A stretch of 64,000 nt of DNA. Origin: Paraburkholderia sp. FT54. GTDB lineage: Bacteria > Pseudomonadota > Gammaproteobacteria > Burkholderiales > Burkholderiaceae. Of the stretch, positions 1-7,620 are shown piece by piece (within the stretch, counting starts at the first letter, position 1; the number at the start of each line of letters is the position of its first letter). A program made the position numbers and the translations under genes. The DNA is taken from positions 1,488,001-1,552,000 of the forward strand of contig NZ_CP134195.1 of the NCBI RefSeq assembly GCF_031585635.1, given 5' to 3'. The notes beneath the pieces were generated by a model, which was not told where the DNA came from, made no database searches, and worked only from the letters and a program-made list of their open reading frames with translations.

Positions 1-1325
1 TGACGGCCGCGCGCGTCGTCCATCCAGGCGCCGCCGCGTTTGCCTTCGCGCGCATACAGGTCGAGGTAGAACTGCGCGACGAGGCCGCCGTCCTGATTCT
101 CGACGCGGAAAAAGCGCACGTCCGGATGCCACACGGCCGCGTCGTCGCGACGGATACGCACGCCGAACAGTGTCTCCGTGACCTTGAAGAGACCCTTGAA
201 CACGGCGTCTTCGGGGAAGTACTGTTTGACCTCGTTCTCGGAGAACGAGTAGCGCTTCTGACGCAGACGCTCAGCGGCAAACGTCATGTCCCACGGTTGC
301 AGTTCGCTCATGCCGAGTTCGTTCGCGGCGAATTCGCGCAGTTCCTTCCAGTCCTGCTCGGCGTGCGGACGCGCGCGCGTGGCCAGGTCTTCGAGAAAAC
401 TCATGACCTGCGCGGGCGACTCGGCCATCTTCGGCGCGAGCGACACTTCGGCGAAGTTGTTGAAGCCGAGCATGTGCGCTTCTTCGGCGCGCAGTTTCAA
501 CTGGTCCGCGAGCACTGCGGTGTTGTCCCAGTCGGGCTTGCCGTTGCCGTATTGCGGACCGAGTTCCGAGGCACGCGTGACATAAGCGCGATACATCGCT
601 TCGCGCATCGGCCGATTTTCCGAGTACTGCATCACCGGGAAATACGACGGGAAGTGCAGTGTGAATTTGTAGCCGGTTTTGCCTTCGCGTTCGGCCGCTT
701 CTTTCGCGGCTTCGACGACGTCTTCGGGCAGGCCGGCCAGTTGCGTTTCATCGCCGGCTTCGACGATGTACGCATAGGCGTTGGTCGCGTCGAGCACGTG
801 ATCCGAAAAGGCTTTCGAGAGCGACGCCTGGCGTTCCTGCAGTTCGGCGAAATGCGGCTTCTGGTCTTCCGGCAATTCCGCGCCGGACAGGCGGAAATCG
901 CGCAGCGCATTGCCGAGGATCTTCTTGCGTTCGCCGGTCAGCGAGGCGAAGTCGCTGCTGGCGTTCAACGCCTTGTACTTCTCGTACAGCGCGAGATTCT
1001 GTCCGACGCTCGACCAGAATTCGGTGACGCGCGGCAGATTCTCGCCATACACGGCGCGCAGTTCGGGCGTGTCGGCGACGGCGTTCAGATGGCCGACCAC
1101 GCTCCAGGCGCGCGACAGCGGTTCGGTGGCACGCTCGACCGGCTCGACCACGTCGGCCCACGAAGCGGGGGTGATCGGCTGGGCAGCGCGCTCGACGGCG
1201 GCGGCCGCATCGGCGAGCAGCACATCGAGGGCGGGCGTGACATGTTCGGGGCGGATTTCGCCAAAGCGCGGCAGGTCGGAGAAATCGAGGAGCGGATTGT
1301 CGTGATTCGAGGCGGTAGTGGACAT
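1..1325 (-). CDS. prlC: Oligopeptidase A (M3 family), C-terminus beyond window
   Basis: Zinc metallopeptidase of the M3A (thimet/PrlC) family that degrades short cytoplasmic peptides, including cleaved signal peptides. About 441 N-terminal residues are visible, starting MSTTASNHDNPLLDF and running off the left edge at REGKRGGAWMDDARGR, a stretch typical of M3 enzymes. The family is about 680-700 residues long and its HExxH zinc motif lies further C-terminal, so the catalytic site is outside the window and cannot be checked. The start is supported by an AGGAAG ribosome site five bases upstream. The helical N-terminal lid and the segment with AEEAHMLGFNNFAEVSL match the family. It lies downstream of folD on the same strand, but an opposite-strand acyltransferase separates them. 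Confidence 0.9.
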   Translation of the reverse strand, partial: MSTTASNHDNPLLDFSDLPRFGEIRPEHVTPALDVLLADAAAAVERAAQPITPASWADVVEPVERATEPLSRAWSVVGHLNAVADTPELRAVYGENLPRVTEFWSSVGQNLALYEKYKALNASSDFASLTGERKKILGNALRDFRLSGAELPEDQKPHFAELQERQASLSKAFSDHVLDATNAYAYIVEAGDETQLAGLPEDVVEAAKEAAEREGKTGYKFTLHFPSYFPVMQYSENRPMREAMYRAYVTRASELGPQYGNGKPDWDNTAVLADQLKLRAEEAHMLGFNNFAEVSLAPKMAESPAQVMSFLEDLATRARPHAEQDWKELREFAANELGMSELQPWDMTFAAERLRQKRYSFSENEVKQYFPEDAVFKGLFKVTETLFGVRIRRDDAAVWHPDVRFFRVENQDGGLVAQFYLDLYAREGKRGGAWMDDARGR

Positions 1326-1674
1326 GAGGCTTCCTGTCTGACGCGGGTGAACGGGTAATCGGTGCATCGACGGGCGCCCCCCGTGGTGGCTTCCTTCGGG
1401 GCATCCCCAAGGGGACTTCCTTCGGAACGTGCGAGATGACGCCCTACAACAGCCGATACAGACATTATTGGGGCAGGGCGCGCCGATTCCAATCCGTCGG
1501 CAGACAAATTATCAGATGTCGCGGCACCTTGCGCGTGCGCGGCCTGGCGGCCGGCGCCGCGTGGCCCAGGACGCGCCGCCGCGCTTTGTGCGAAAGCGAA
1601 CGGTGCCGCTTGCTGCTATGCGGCAATGTGGAGTGCCGCTATCGGTCAGCGGCGCTTTTTGCAAAGAGGTATCG
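1326..1674. other. 349-bp intergenic region between prlC and the acyltransferase
   Basis: Divergent upstream region of prlC (minus) and the acyltransferase (plus). Apart from the CTTCCTTCGGGG-type repeat annotated separately and the ribosome sites of the two flanking genes, I see no gene, tRNA or clear promoter here. Open frames that cross it have no ribosome site and no recognisable protein. Confidence 0.6.
1390..1425 (+). repeat. Intergenic CTTCCTTCGGGG repeat, copy A
   Basis: Two tandem CTTCCTTCGG units separated by the small palindrome CCCCAAGGGG. Related copies occur at 4144-4168 and, inverted, at 24778-24806. All lie between genes. The palindromic core suggests a dispersed repeat of Burkholderia genomes; the function is unknown. 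Confidence 0.55.
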
Positions 1675-2790
1675 ATGAACCCGCTTTCGGACGCTCTGTC
1701 GCGCAAGGGCAATAACTTTGATCTCGTGCGGCTGCTGGCCGCCGTTGCCGTCGTCTATGGCCATTCGTATCTGCTGCAGGCTCCCGACGGCAGCACGGAC
1801 TGGGTCCAGAACGCGCTCGGTTTCGACGGCTTCGGCGCGCTGGGCGTCTACGCTTTTTTCCTGCTGAGCGGCATGCTGGTGACTGCCAGCTTCGACCGGC
1901 AACGCTCGGTGCCGCGCTTCACCGTCCTGCGCATCGCGCGCCTGTGGCCGGCTGTGGCGGCCGGATCGCTGGTGACGGTATTCATCGTCGGTCCGCTGTT
2001 CACGACGCTGCCGCTGCGCGAGTATTTCGCCTCCGGCATGACGTGGGCCAACCTCGACAACTTCTCGACCATCGTGCTGAAAACCGGCTGGGCGTTGCCC
2101 GGCGTGTTCGAGCACAACCGTTTTCCCGTCGACGTCTGCGGACCGCTCTGGACGCTGCCGCTGGAAGTGCGCTGCTATCTGATCGTGCTCGTGACCGGCA
2201 TGGTGGGTTTGCTGTCCAGCTCACGCGGTGTGGCGCTCGCCGCCGCGCTCGGCTGCGCCGCGTTCGTGCTGCGCATCAATCTCTCGCATTTTCAGATCGG
2301 TTTGCGTGATTTCAGCGAAACGCCCGGCGGCTATTCGTTCTGGCCGGAGCCGTTTTTCATGCTCGGCATGCTGCTGTACGGCTGGCGTGAACGGATCGAC
2401 ATCAACGGTTTGACGGCGCTGGCGTTCACCATGGTGTTTCTGGTGTTCCGCGACACGGCCGGCGCGCAGCCGCTGTTCTATCTGGCCTTCGTGTACGGCG
2501 TGCTGTGGGTCGGGACGACGCCGCTCTTGCGGCGCTTCGTGCCGCGTCACGATTACTCGTATGGCATCTATCTGTATGGCTTCATGGTGCAGCAATGCGT
2601 CGCGAATCTCGCGCCGCAGTTGGGCCATGTGGCGGCGGTGTTGATCGCCGCGCCGTTCATCCTGCTGTGCGCGGCGCTCTCGTGGCACTTCGTGGAGCGG
2701 CCGGTGCTGAAGTGGTGCAGAGGGCGTCTGGCCCGCCGCTCGACGCCGCTATCCGCGGGCATGCCGGCCGGCGATCAAGCCGTGCGTTGA
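1675..2790 (+). CDS. Membrane acyltransferase, acyltransferase-3 (OafA/YrhL-like) family
   Basis: Predicted inner-membrane O-acyltransferase of the acyltransferase-3 family, whose members acetylate or succinylate surface polysaccharides. It is 371 residues with about ten hydrophobic segments. Near the N-terminus FDLVRLLAAVAVVYGHS carries the Arg and His that are conserved and essential in this family; LWTLPLEVRCYL in the middle is the usual LWSLPVE-type motif; FVERPVL near the C-terminus is also typical. The start was chosen for the GAGGT ribosome site; an open frame extends further upstream but lacks support. It stands alone on the plus strand between folD and prlC, so the acceptor (LPS, capsule or exopolysaccharide) cannot be inferred from neighbours. 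Confidence 0.85.
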   Translation: MNPLSDALSRKGNNFDLVRLLAAVAVVYGHSYLLQAPDGSTDWVQNALGFDGFGALGVYAFFLLSGMLVTASFDRQRSVPRFTVLRIARLWPAVAAGSLVTVFIVGPLFTTLPLREYFASGMTWANLDNFSTIVLKTGWALPGVFEHNRFPVDVCGPLWTLPLEVRCYLIVLVTGMVGLLSSSRGVALAAALGCAAFVLRINLSHFQIGLRDFSETPGGYSFWPEPFFMLGMLLYGWRERIDINGLTALAFTMVFLVFRDTAGAQPLFYLAFVYGVLWVGTTPLLRRFVPRHDYSYGIYLYGFMVQQCVANLAPQLGHVAAVLIAAPFILLCAALSWHFVERPVLKWCRGRLARRSTPLSAGMPAGDQAVR

Positions 2791-2904
2791 GATGCAAAGC
2801 GCGCGTTCGGCGCCGATGGATGCCGGTGCCGTGGCGCGATACCAGGGCCCGCCAGAAGGTCCTCATGCCGGCGAATCCGCTTCGCCGGCCTTTCGCTTGT
2901 TGCT

Positions 2905-3765
2905 TTACGCCTTCGCGGCCGCTTCGCGCTCGGCGGCTTCGATCGTATTGACGAGCAGCATGGTGATGGTCATCGGGCCGACGCCGCCCGGCACCGGCGT
3001 GATGTAGCCCGCCACTTCCTTGACACCCGCGAAGTCGACGTCGCCGCACAGCTTGCCGGCTTCGTCGCGATTCATGCCGACGTCGATCACCGCCGCGCCA
3101 GGTTTCACCATCTCCGCCGTGAGAATGTTGCGCAAGCCGGTGGCGGCGACCACCACGTCGGCGTTGCGCGTATGGGCGGCCAGATCGCGCGTCTTGCTGT
3201 GGCAGATCGTGACGGTCGCACCGGCTTCGAGCAGCAGCAGCGCCATCGGCTTGCCGACGATGTTCGAGCGGCCGATCACCACGGCGTTCGCGCCTTGCAG
3301 CGGAATCTCGTAAGCGGCGAGCATTTTCATGACGCCGTATGGTGTGCACGGGCGGAACAGCGGCCGGCCGGTCATCAGCGCGCCGGCGTTGGCGACGTGA
3401 AAGCCGTCCACGTCCTTTTCCGGCGCGATCGCCTCGATCACCTTGTGGCTGTCGATATGCGGCGGCAGCGGCAGCTGCACCAGAATGCCGTGAATGCGCG
3501 GGTCGCGGTTCAGTTCGTCGATGCGCGCGAGCAGTTCGGCTTCCGGCAGGTCGGCCGGATAGCGGTCGAACGACGAGCCGAGGCCGTTGTCGTTGCACGC
3601 CTTGACTTTGTTGCGCACGTACACTTCGCTGGCCGGATTGTCGCCGACCAGTACCACCGCGAGGCCCGGCTGATGGCCGCGAGCGGTGAGGGCGGCGGCG
3701 CGCGCGGCGACGTCGGCGCGCAGGGTCTTGGAAAGGGCTAGGCCGTCGATCAGTTTGGCAGTCAT
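2905..3765 (-). CDS. folD: Bifunctional methylenetetrahydrofolate dehydrogenase/cyclohydrolase
   Basis: FolD interconverts 5,10-methylene-THF, 5,10-methenyl-THF and 10-formyl-THF with NADP(H), feeding purine and fMet-tRNA synthesis in the cytoplasm. At 286 residues it has normal family length. Seen in the sequence: [15 protein letters not shown] with the catalytic Lys (K54-type), the QLPLPPHID substrate loop, the NAD(P)-binding segment [19 protein letters not shown], and the C-terminal [14 protein letters not shown] signature. The start [11 protein letters not shown] matches the family N-terminus; the longer open frame upstream does not. Confidence 0.97.
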   Translation of the reverse strand: MTAKLIDGLALSKTLRADVAARAAALTARGHQPGLAVVLVGDNPASEVYVRNKVKACNDNGLGSSFDRYPADLPEAELLARIDELNRDPRIHGILVQLPLPPHIDSHKVIEAIAPEKDVDGFHVANAGALMTGRPLFRPCTPYGVMKMLAAYEIPLQGANAVVIGRSNIVGKPMALLLLEAGATVTICHSKTRDLAAHTRNADVVVAATGLRNILTAEMVKPGAAVIDVGMNRDEAGKLCGDVDFAGVKEVAGYITPVPGGVGPMTITMLLVNTIEAAEREAAAKA

Positions 3766-3913
3766 GGTCGGGTCGAGATGGGCAGTTTGGAAAGCGGGGC
3801 AGGGCGCAGACGCTCGTGCGTGCCGCGCATGCTGGCGCTTTTCAACGGGAATGGGCGGACACGTGAAAAGCGCGCGGCGCGAATCAGGGCAAAACAGCGC
3901 TGCAAAGTGCGAC

Positions 3914-3919
3914 ATTATA
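3914..3919 (-). promoter_or_regulatory. Candidate -10 box of folD
   Basis: Reads TATAAT on the minus strand about 150 bases upstream of the folD start. No good -35 hexamer is seen at the right distance, so this is only a suggestion. Confidence 0.35.
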
Positions 3920-4143
3920 CCGGCCTCGCCTGGCGCGCCGCGTATGGATTCCCAGCCGTGTGGCCGCGTGTTGTCATGCGTGCTCCGCTTGTGCCGGGTG
4001 ACGCACTTCGACTTGATTGCCGTGCGATGGCGGCGGTGGCGGGTGGAAAGGCGAGGGACGTGACGAAGGAAAAGAGGGCGAGACGGGCCGGACCTCGATA
4101 GTCCGGCCGTTGATGCGCAGTCACTTCTAACCTGGCGGCGAGT

Positions 4144-4168
4144 CCCCCAGAGGGCCCTCCTTCGGGGC
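4144..4168 (+). repeat. Intergenic CTTCCTTCGGGG repeat, copy B
   Basis: CCCCCAGAGGG followed by CCTCCTTCGGGGC, closely related to copies A and C. It lies just downstream of the response-regulator stop codon. Confidence 0.5.
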
Positions 4169-4187
4169 AAGCGCCGCCGTGCGACGG

Positions 4188-4832
4188 TTATTGCGCCGGT
4201 TGCGGCTTGTTCGACAGCGCCAGCCGCAGCAGATCGGCGACCGTGTTGACGTTGAGCTTTTCCATGATGTTCGCGCGGTGCGCTTCGACCGTCTTGATGC
4301 TGATGCCGAGGTCGTCGGCGATCTGCTTGTTCAGGCGGCCGGCGATGATGCGCTCGAGCACCTGATGCTCACGCGCGGTCAGCTTGCCGAGACGCTCCGC
4401 CGCGGCGCGCTGCTGCTGCACGCTGGTGCTTTCGCTGCGCGCCTTGTCGAGCATGCGCTCGACCAGTTTGCGCAACTCGGCTTCGTCGAACGGCTTTTCG
4501 ATGAAGTCCATCGCGCCTTTTTTCATCGTGGACACGGCCATCGGCACGTCGCCGTGACCCGTCACGAAAATGATCGGCAACGATGCGTTGTCGGCGATCA
4601 GCCGTTCCTGCAACTCGAGTCCGCTCATGCCGGACATCCGCACATCCAGAATCAGGCACGCGATCTGGCCCGGATGCTGATGCGGCTGCCATGCGTCGAT
4701 GAACTGCTCGGCGCTGGAGAAGCATTGCACGCGGTAGCCGTTCGCCTCCAGCAGCCAGCGCAGCGAATCTCGCACGGCCTCGTCGTCATCGACGACAAAG
4801 ACAGTTTCCTGTGTGGTGACTGGGCTGTTCAT
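4188..4832 (-). CDS. FixJ/DctR-type response regulator, REC plus LuxR-type HTH
   Basis: Transcription factor of 214 residues. The N-terminal receiver domain (about 8-125) has the acidic cluster VVDDDEAV, the phospho-acceptor D63 in [12 protein letters not shown], the conserved Thr in FVTGHGD and the Lys in EKPFDEAEL. The C-terminal LuxR/GerE DNA-binding domain (about 145-210) reads [20 protein letters not shown] followed by the recognition helix [16 protein letters not shown]. Its start codon overlaps the stop of the upstream sensor kinase by four bases (ATGA), so the two are translationally coupled and form a pair. The FixJ/DctR class usually acts on sigma70 promoters. The target is not stated by the sequence; the divergent pyruvate dehydrogenase operon is the obvious candidate. 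Confidence 0.93.
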   Translation of the reverse strand: MNSPVTTQETVFVVDDDEAVRDSLRWLLEANGYRVQCFSSAEQFIDAWQPHQHPGQIACLILDVRMSGMSGLELQERLIADNASLPIIFVTGHGDVPMAVSTMKKGAMDFIEKPFDEAELRKLVERMLDKARSESTSVQQQRAAAERLGKLTAREHQVLERIIAGRLNKQIADDLGISIKTVEAHRANIMEKLNVNTVADLLRLALSNKPQPAQ

Positions 4833-7345
4833 AGCTCTCCCGTAACGGTTTGTGGTGTCGGCGCCTGTGCCCCGCCGTTGCTCGGGCCATCAGGCTCTCC
4901 AATAGGCAGACTGCAATGGAACGTGGCGCCTGTGATGTGGCCGTCAGATTCGACGTTGTTGACCACCCACAGACGGCCGCGGTGCGATTCGATAATCGAA
5001 CGGCAAATGTTCAGCCCCATGCCCATGCCATCGGACTTGGTGCTGTAAAACGGTTCGAACAGCCGCTCGGCTGTCGCTTCGTCGACGCCCGGCCCCTGGT
5101 CGACGACGCTGATGCAGACAAACCCGCTCTCCAGCCGCACGACCACGCGGATCACCGGATCGACCGCATTCGGACGGGCCTCGGCCATGGCTTCGGCGGC
5201 GTTCTTCAGCAGATTGACCAGCACCTGCTCGATCAGCACCGGATCGACGTAGATCACCGGCAGGCGCGAGCGCAGATCCGTGACGATGCGAATGCGGCGC
5301 TTCCTCGCCTCGATCTCGGCCAGACCCACGGCGTCGGCGACGATATCGGCCACCCGCGTGGCTTGCCGCTTAGGCTCGCTGCGCTTCACAAACTCGCGAA
5401 TGCGCTTGATGATCATGCCGGCGCGCACCGCCTGCTGGGCGGTTTTTTCGAGCACGGGCAGCAGATTGTCAGGCGTCGTCCGACCGGATTTAACCAGTGC
5501 GACGGTTCCGGAGCAATAGTTATTGATCGCGGCGAGCGGTTGATTCAGTTCGTGCGCGAGCGACGAGGCCATTTCGCCCATCGTCATCAGACGGCTGGTG
5601 AACTGCAGCTTCTCGTCCTGCTGGCGCGACAGTTCCTGCGCCTGCTTGCGCGTGGTGATGTCGGTCGCGATCTGCATCTGCGCGAGGTGGCCGTCCACCC
5701 ACTGAATGTACTGGCGGCGCACTTCGAACCACTTCTGAATGCTCTGCACGTAAATTTCCTGCGCATCCGCGGTGCTTTCGGTCAACGCGGCGGCGGGCAG
5801 GCCAGCGTATGTGTCCACCATATCGATCGAATCGGACGACGCCTGTGCGCTATCGAACCCGCCGCCCGCCAATTCCAGATGACCGTCCGGGCGAATGCCG
5901 AAGAGGTGCCGGTAATAGCGGTTGGCGAACAGGAGTTCGGCTTCGTCGGCGGCCAGCACGGAGACGGCGGCGTCGAGACTTTCCAGCACGGTGGTGAAGC
6001 GCTCGTGCGCGGCGGCGAGTTCTTCGCGCGCGCGCTTCGGCTCGGTGATGTCGGTCATGGACGACATCCAGCCGGTCTGGCGGCCCGAGCTATCGATCAG
6101 CGGCGAGACGTAGAGACGCGCATGGAACAGCGACCCGTCCTTGCGGCGCACCCGCAATTCGAAGCCGGAAGAGGGCGCCTTGCCGCGCAGCGTCATGTCG
6201 AGCTGACGCTGCATTTCGGGGTAAGCGTCGCGCGGCCAGTAGGCGAACGGCGCGTTCTTGCCGACCAGATCGCTTTCGTCCCAACCGGTCATGCGGCAAA
6301 ACGCCGGATTGACGTGGGTGATGCGCCCATGCATGTCGAGCACGCGCATGCCGATCAGCACCGAGTTTTCCATCGCGCGGCGGAAGAACGCTTCGGCGTA
6401 CAGCGCCTGCTGCGCCTCGAAGCGTTGCCGCGTGTGTTTCCACAAGCTCCACAGGCTCCACAGCACGAAACAGGACAGACCCGCCACCAGCCACACCAGC
6501 GTGTTGTTGGTGAAGTTGGTCATCTGCGGGAACGCGTAGACGCGCACCGAGACGCCCTGGCCCGGCGGGTCGAGCGGCAGATCGTAGAACATGTCGCGCG
6601 GCAGGCGCGGGCGGGTCGACGTGGTGGTCAACTCGCGGTTGTTCACGTCGATGATCGAGATTTTGTATTTGGCGGACAGCTCAGGCGGAATGTCGTGCTT
6701 GAGGATCCCTTCCACCGAGAACACGGCGGCGATCGTGCCCAGGAAGTCGCGGTCGCGGAACACCGGCGTTTGCAGCGTGATGTAGCCGTTGCCGAGGTCG
6801 TCGTAGATGAGCGGCGAATACACCTGGCGGCGCGTGTTGCGCGCCTCGGTGAAGGCGGCTTTGACGGCTTCGTCCATCTGCGCGTCGTTCGGCTTGGCGA
6901 GGCGCTGGCCGAACACGGGCAGTGCGGTATTGGGCCAGCGCGGTTGCTGCGCGCTGGTGTACCAGTTCATGTAGAGGATCTCGGGATGCCCCTGCATGAT
7001 GTCCGTGGTGGACACCTGGAACGAGTGCGGATCGGCGTGGCCGGCGACCAGATCGCGCGCGAGCGCCTGGATCTGCTCCTGCGCGCCGGTCATGGACAGC
7101 CGGATCTGCTGCTGCGCCCATGCGACGTTACGGTAAAGCGTGTCTTCCTGCTGTTGCTGTTCGCGCCGGTTCAGGCTCCACAAAATCAGACTCATGACGA
7201 CCAGGAACACCAGGATCGACAGGAGCGGCGTGAGCAAATAGGAGTTGGACCACCACGGTCCGTGGTGCCAGCGGGAGGACGGCGTCGAATCCGCGGGCGA
7301 ACCGGCGGTGCGCGCCGAGCGTGCGAAAAGCCGTTCGGTCAACAT
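4829..7345 (-). CDS. Membrane PAS sensor histidine kinase (DctS/FixL-like)
   Basis: Sensor kinase of about 838 residues. Domains in order: TM1 at about 35-57, a periplasmic double-PAS (dCACHE-like) ligand domain at about 60-280, TM2 at about 281-302, a cytoplasmic PAS domain with its PAC tail at about 325-440 (ITHVNPAFCRMTGWDESDLVG), a second degenerate PAS at about 445-570, the HisKA dimerisation helix with phospho-acceptor H598 in SSLAHELNQPLAAI, then HATPase_c with N-box LVNLLKNAAEAM and G-boxes DQGPGVD and GMGMGLNI. The layout matches C4-dicarboxylate sensors of the DctS type; the ligand here is unknown. The partner regulator overlaps its 3' end. An in-frame ATG at 7352-7354 (three residues upstream) is an equally possible start; no ribosome site is seen, and a TACAAT box almost touches the start, so the mRNA may be nearly leaderless. 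Confidence 0.9.
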   Translation of the reverse strand: MLTERLFARSARTAGSPADSTPSSRWHHGPWWSNSYLLTPLLSILVFLVVMSLILWSLNRREQQQQEDTLYRNVAWAQQQIRLSMTGAQEQIQALARDLVAGHADPHSFQVSTTDIMQGHPEILYMNWYTSAQQPRWPNTALPVFGQRLAKPNDAQMDEAVKAAFTEARNTRRQVYSPLIYDDLGNGYITLQTPVFRDRDFLGTIAAVFSVEGILKHDIPPELSAKYKISIIDVNNRELTTTSTRPRLPRDMFYDLPLDPPGQGVSVRVYAFPQMTNFTNNTLVWLVAGLSCFVLWSLWSLWKHTRQRFEAQQALYAEAFFRRAMENSVLIGMRVLDMHGRITHVNPAFCRMTGWDESDLVGKNAPFAYWPRDAYPEMQRQLDMTLRGKAPSSGFELRVRRKDGSLFHARLYVSPLIDSSGRQTGWMSSMTDITEPKRAREELAAAHERFTTVLESLDAAVSVLAADEAELLFANRYYRHLFGIRPDGHLELAGGGFDSAQASSDSIDMVDTYAGLPAAALTESTADAQEIYVQSIQKWFEVRRQYIQWVDGHLAQMQIATDITTRKQAQELSRQQDEKLQFTSRLMTMGEMASSLAHELNQPLAAINNYCSGTVALVKSGRTTPDNLLPVLEKTAQQAVRAGMIIKRIREFVKRSEPKRQATRVADIVADAVGLAEIEARKRRIRIVTDLRSRLPVIYVDPVLIEQVLVNLLKNAAEAMAEARPNAVDPVIRVVVRLESGFVCISVVDQGPGVDEATAERLFEPFYSTKSDGMGMGLNICRSIIESHRGRLWVVNNVESDGHITGATFHCSLPIGEPDGPSNGGAQAPTPQTVTGEL

Positions 7346-7463
7346 GCGTGGCATTGTAGCGCAGCGTGAAGCTAGCAAATGGCGCAAAAAAGCGCGGAAA
7401 GGACCATTAATCGGCGCAAACTAGCCAGCGTATCCGTCGATCGGCAGTCAAATCAGGTTGCGC

Positions 7464-7519
7464 CGCAACAATTTTCCGCATTATGAGAATCGATCTCGTA
7501 ATTCGAAAATTTTGTTGCG
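7464..7519. promoter_or_regulatory. 56-bp interrupted palindrome upstream of aceE
   Basis: Outer arms CGCAACAATTTTC (7464-7476) and GAAAATTTTGTTGCG (7505-7519) are complementary apart from a two-base bulge. Inner arms ATTATGAG (7480-7487) and CTCGTAAT (7495-7502) are complementary with one mismatch and surround the centre AATCGAT. It lies in the 275-bp divergent region between the sensor kinase and aceE, and its right edge overlaps the putative -35 (7515-7520). It could be a compound operator. Confidence 0.55.
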
Positions 7520-7544
7520 CGGACGCCAGGACCCTTATTACAAT
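7515..7544 (+). promoter_or_regulatory. Candidate aceE promoter
   Basis: TTGCGC (7515-7520) and TACAAT (7539-7544) with an 18-bp spacer, about 75 bases upstream of the aceE start. The -35 is weak, which fits a promoter needing an activator. The large palindrome ends on this -35. Confidence 0.4.
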
Positions 7545-7620
7545 CGGCCGAAGCTGCCGCGGCCGTGCTTCGTCCGCGTCGTCTGTTCAAAGAGCGTTCC
7601 TCTACATCCAGGAGACGAGC

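Larger units (their letters stand above)
3766..4187. other. 422-bp intergenic region upstream of folD
   Basis: Non-coding between the 5' end of folD and the 3' end of the response regulator gene, both minus strand. It holds a minus-strand TATAAT -10-like box at 3914-3919 and a CTTCCTTCGGGG-type repeat at 4144-4168. No -35 close to consensus and no intrinsic terminator is evident. Confidence 0.55.

Noticed and set aside
3914..3919. Strong folD promoter
   Set aside because: Only a -10-like box is seen; kept as low-confidence rather than a full promoter.
4850..7369. 839-codon open frame on the plus strand, antisense to the sensor kinase
   Set aside because: Mirror frame of a real GC-rich gene. 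The protein is Arg/His/Gln-rich with no domain; the minus-strand product has complete kinase motifs.
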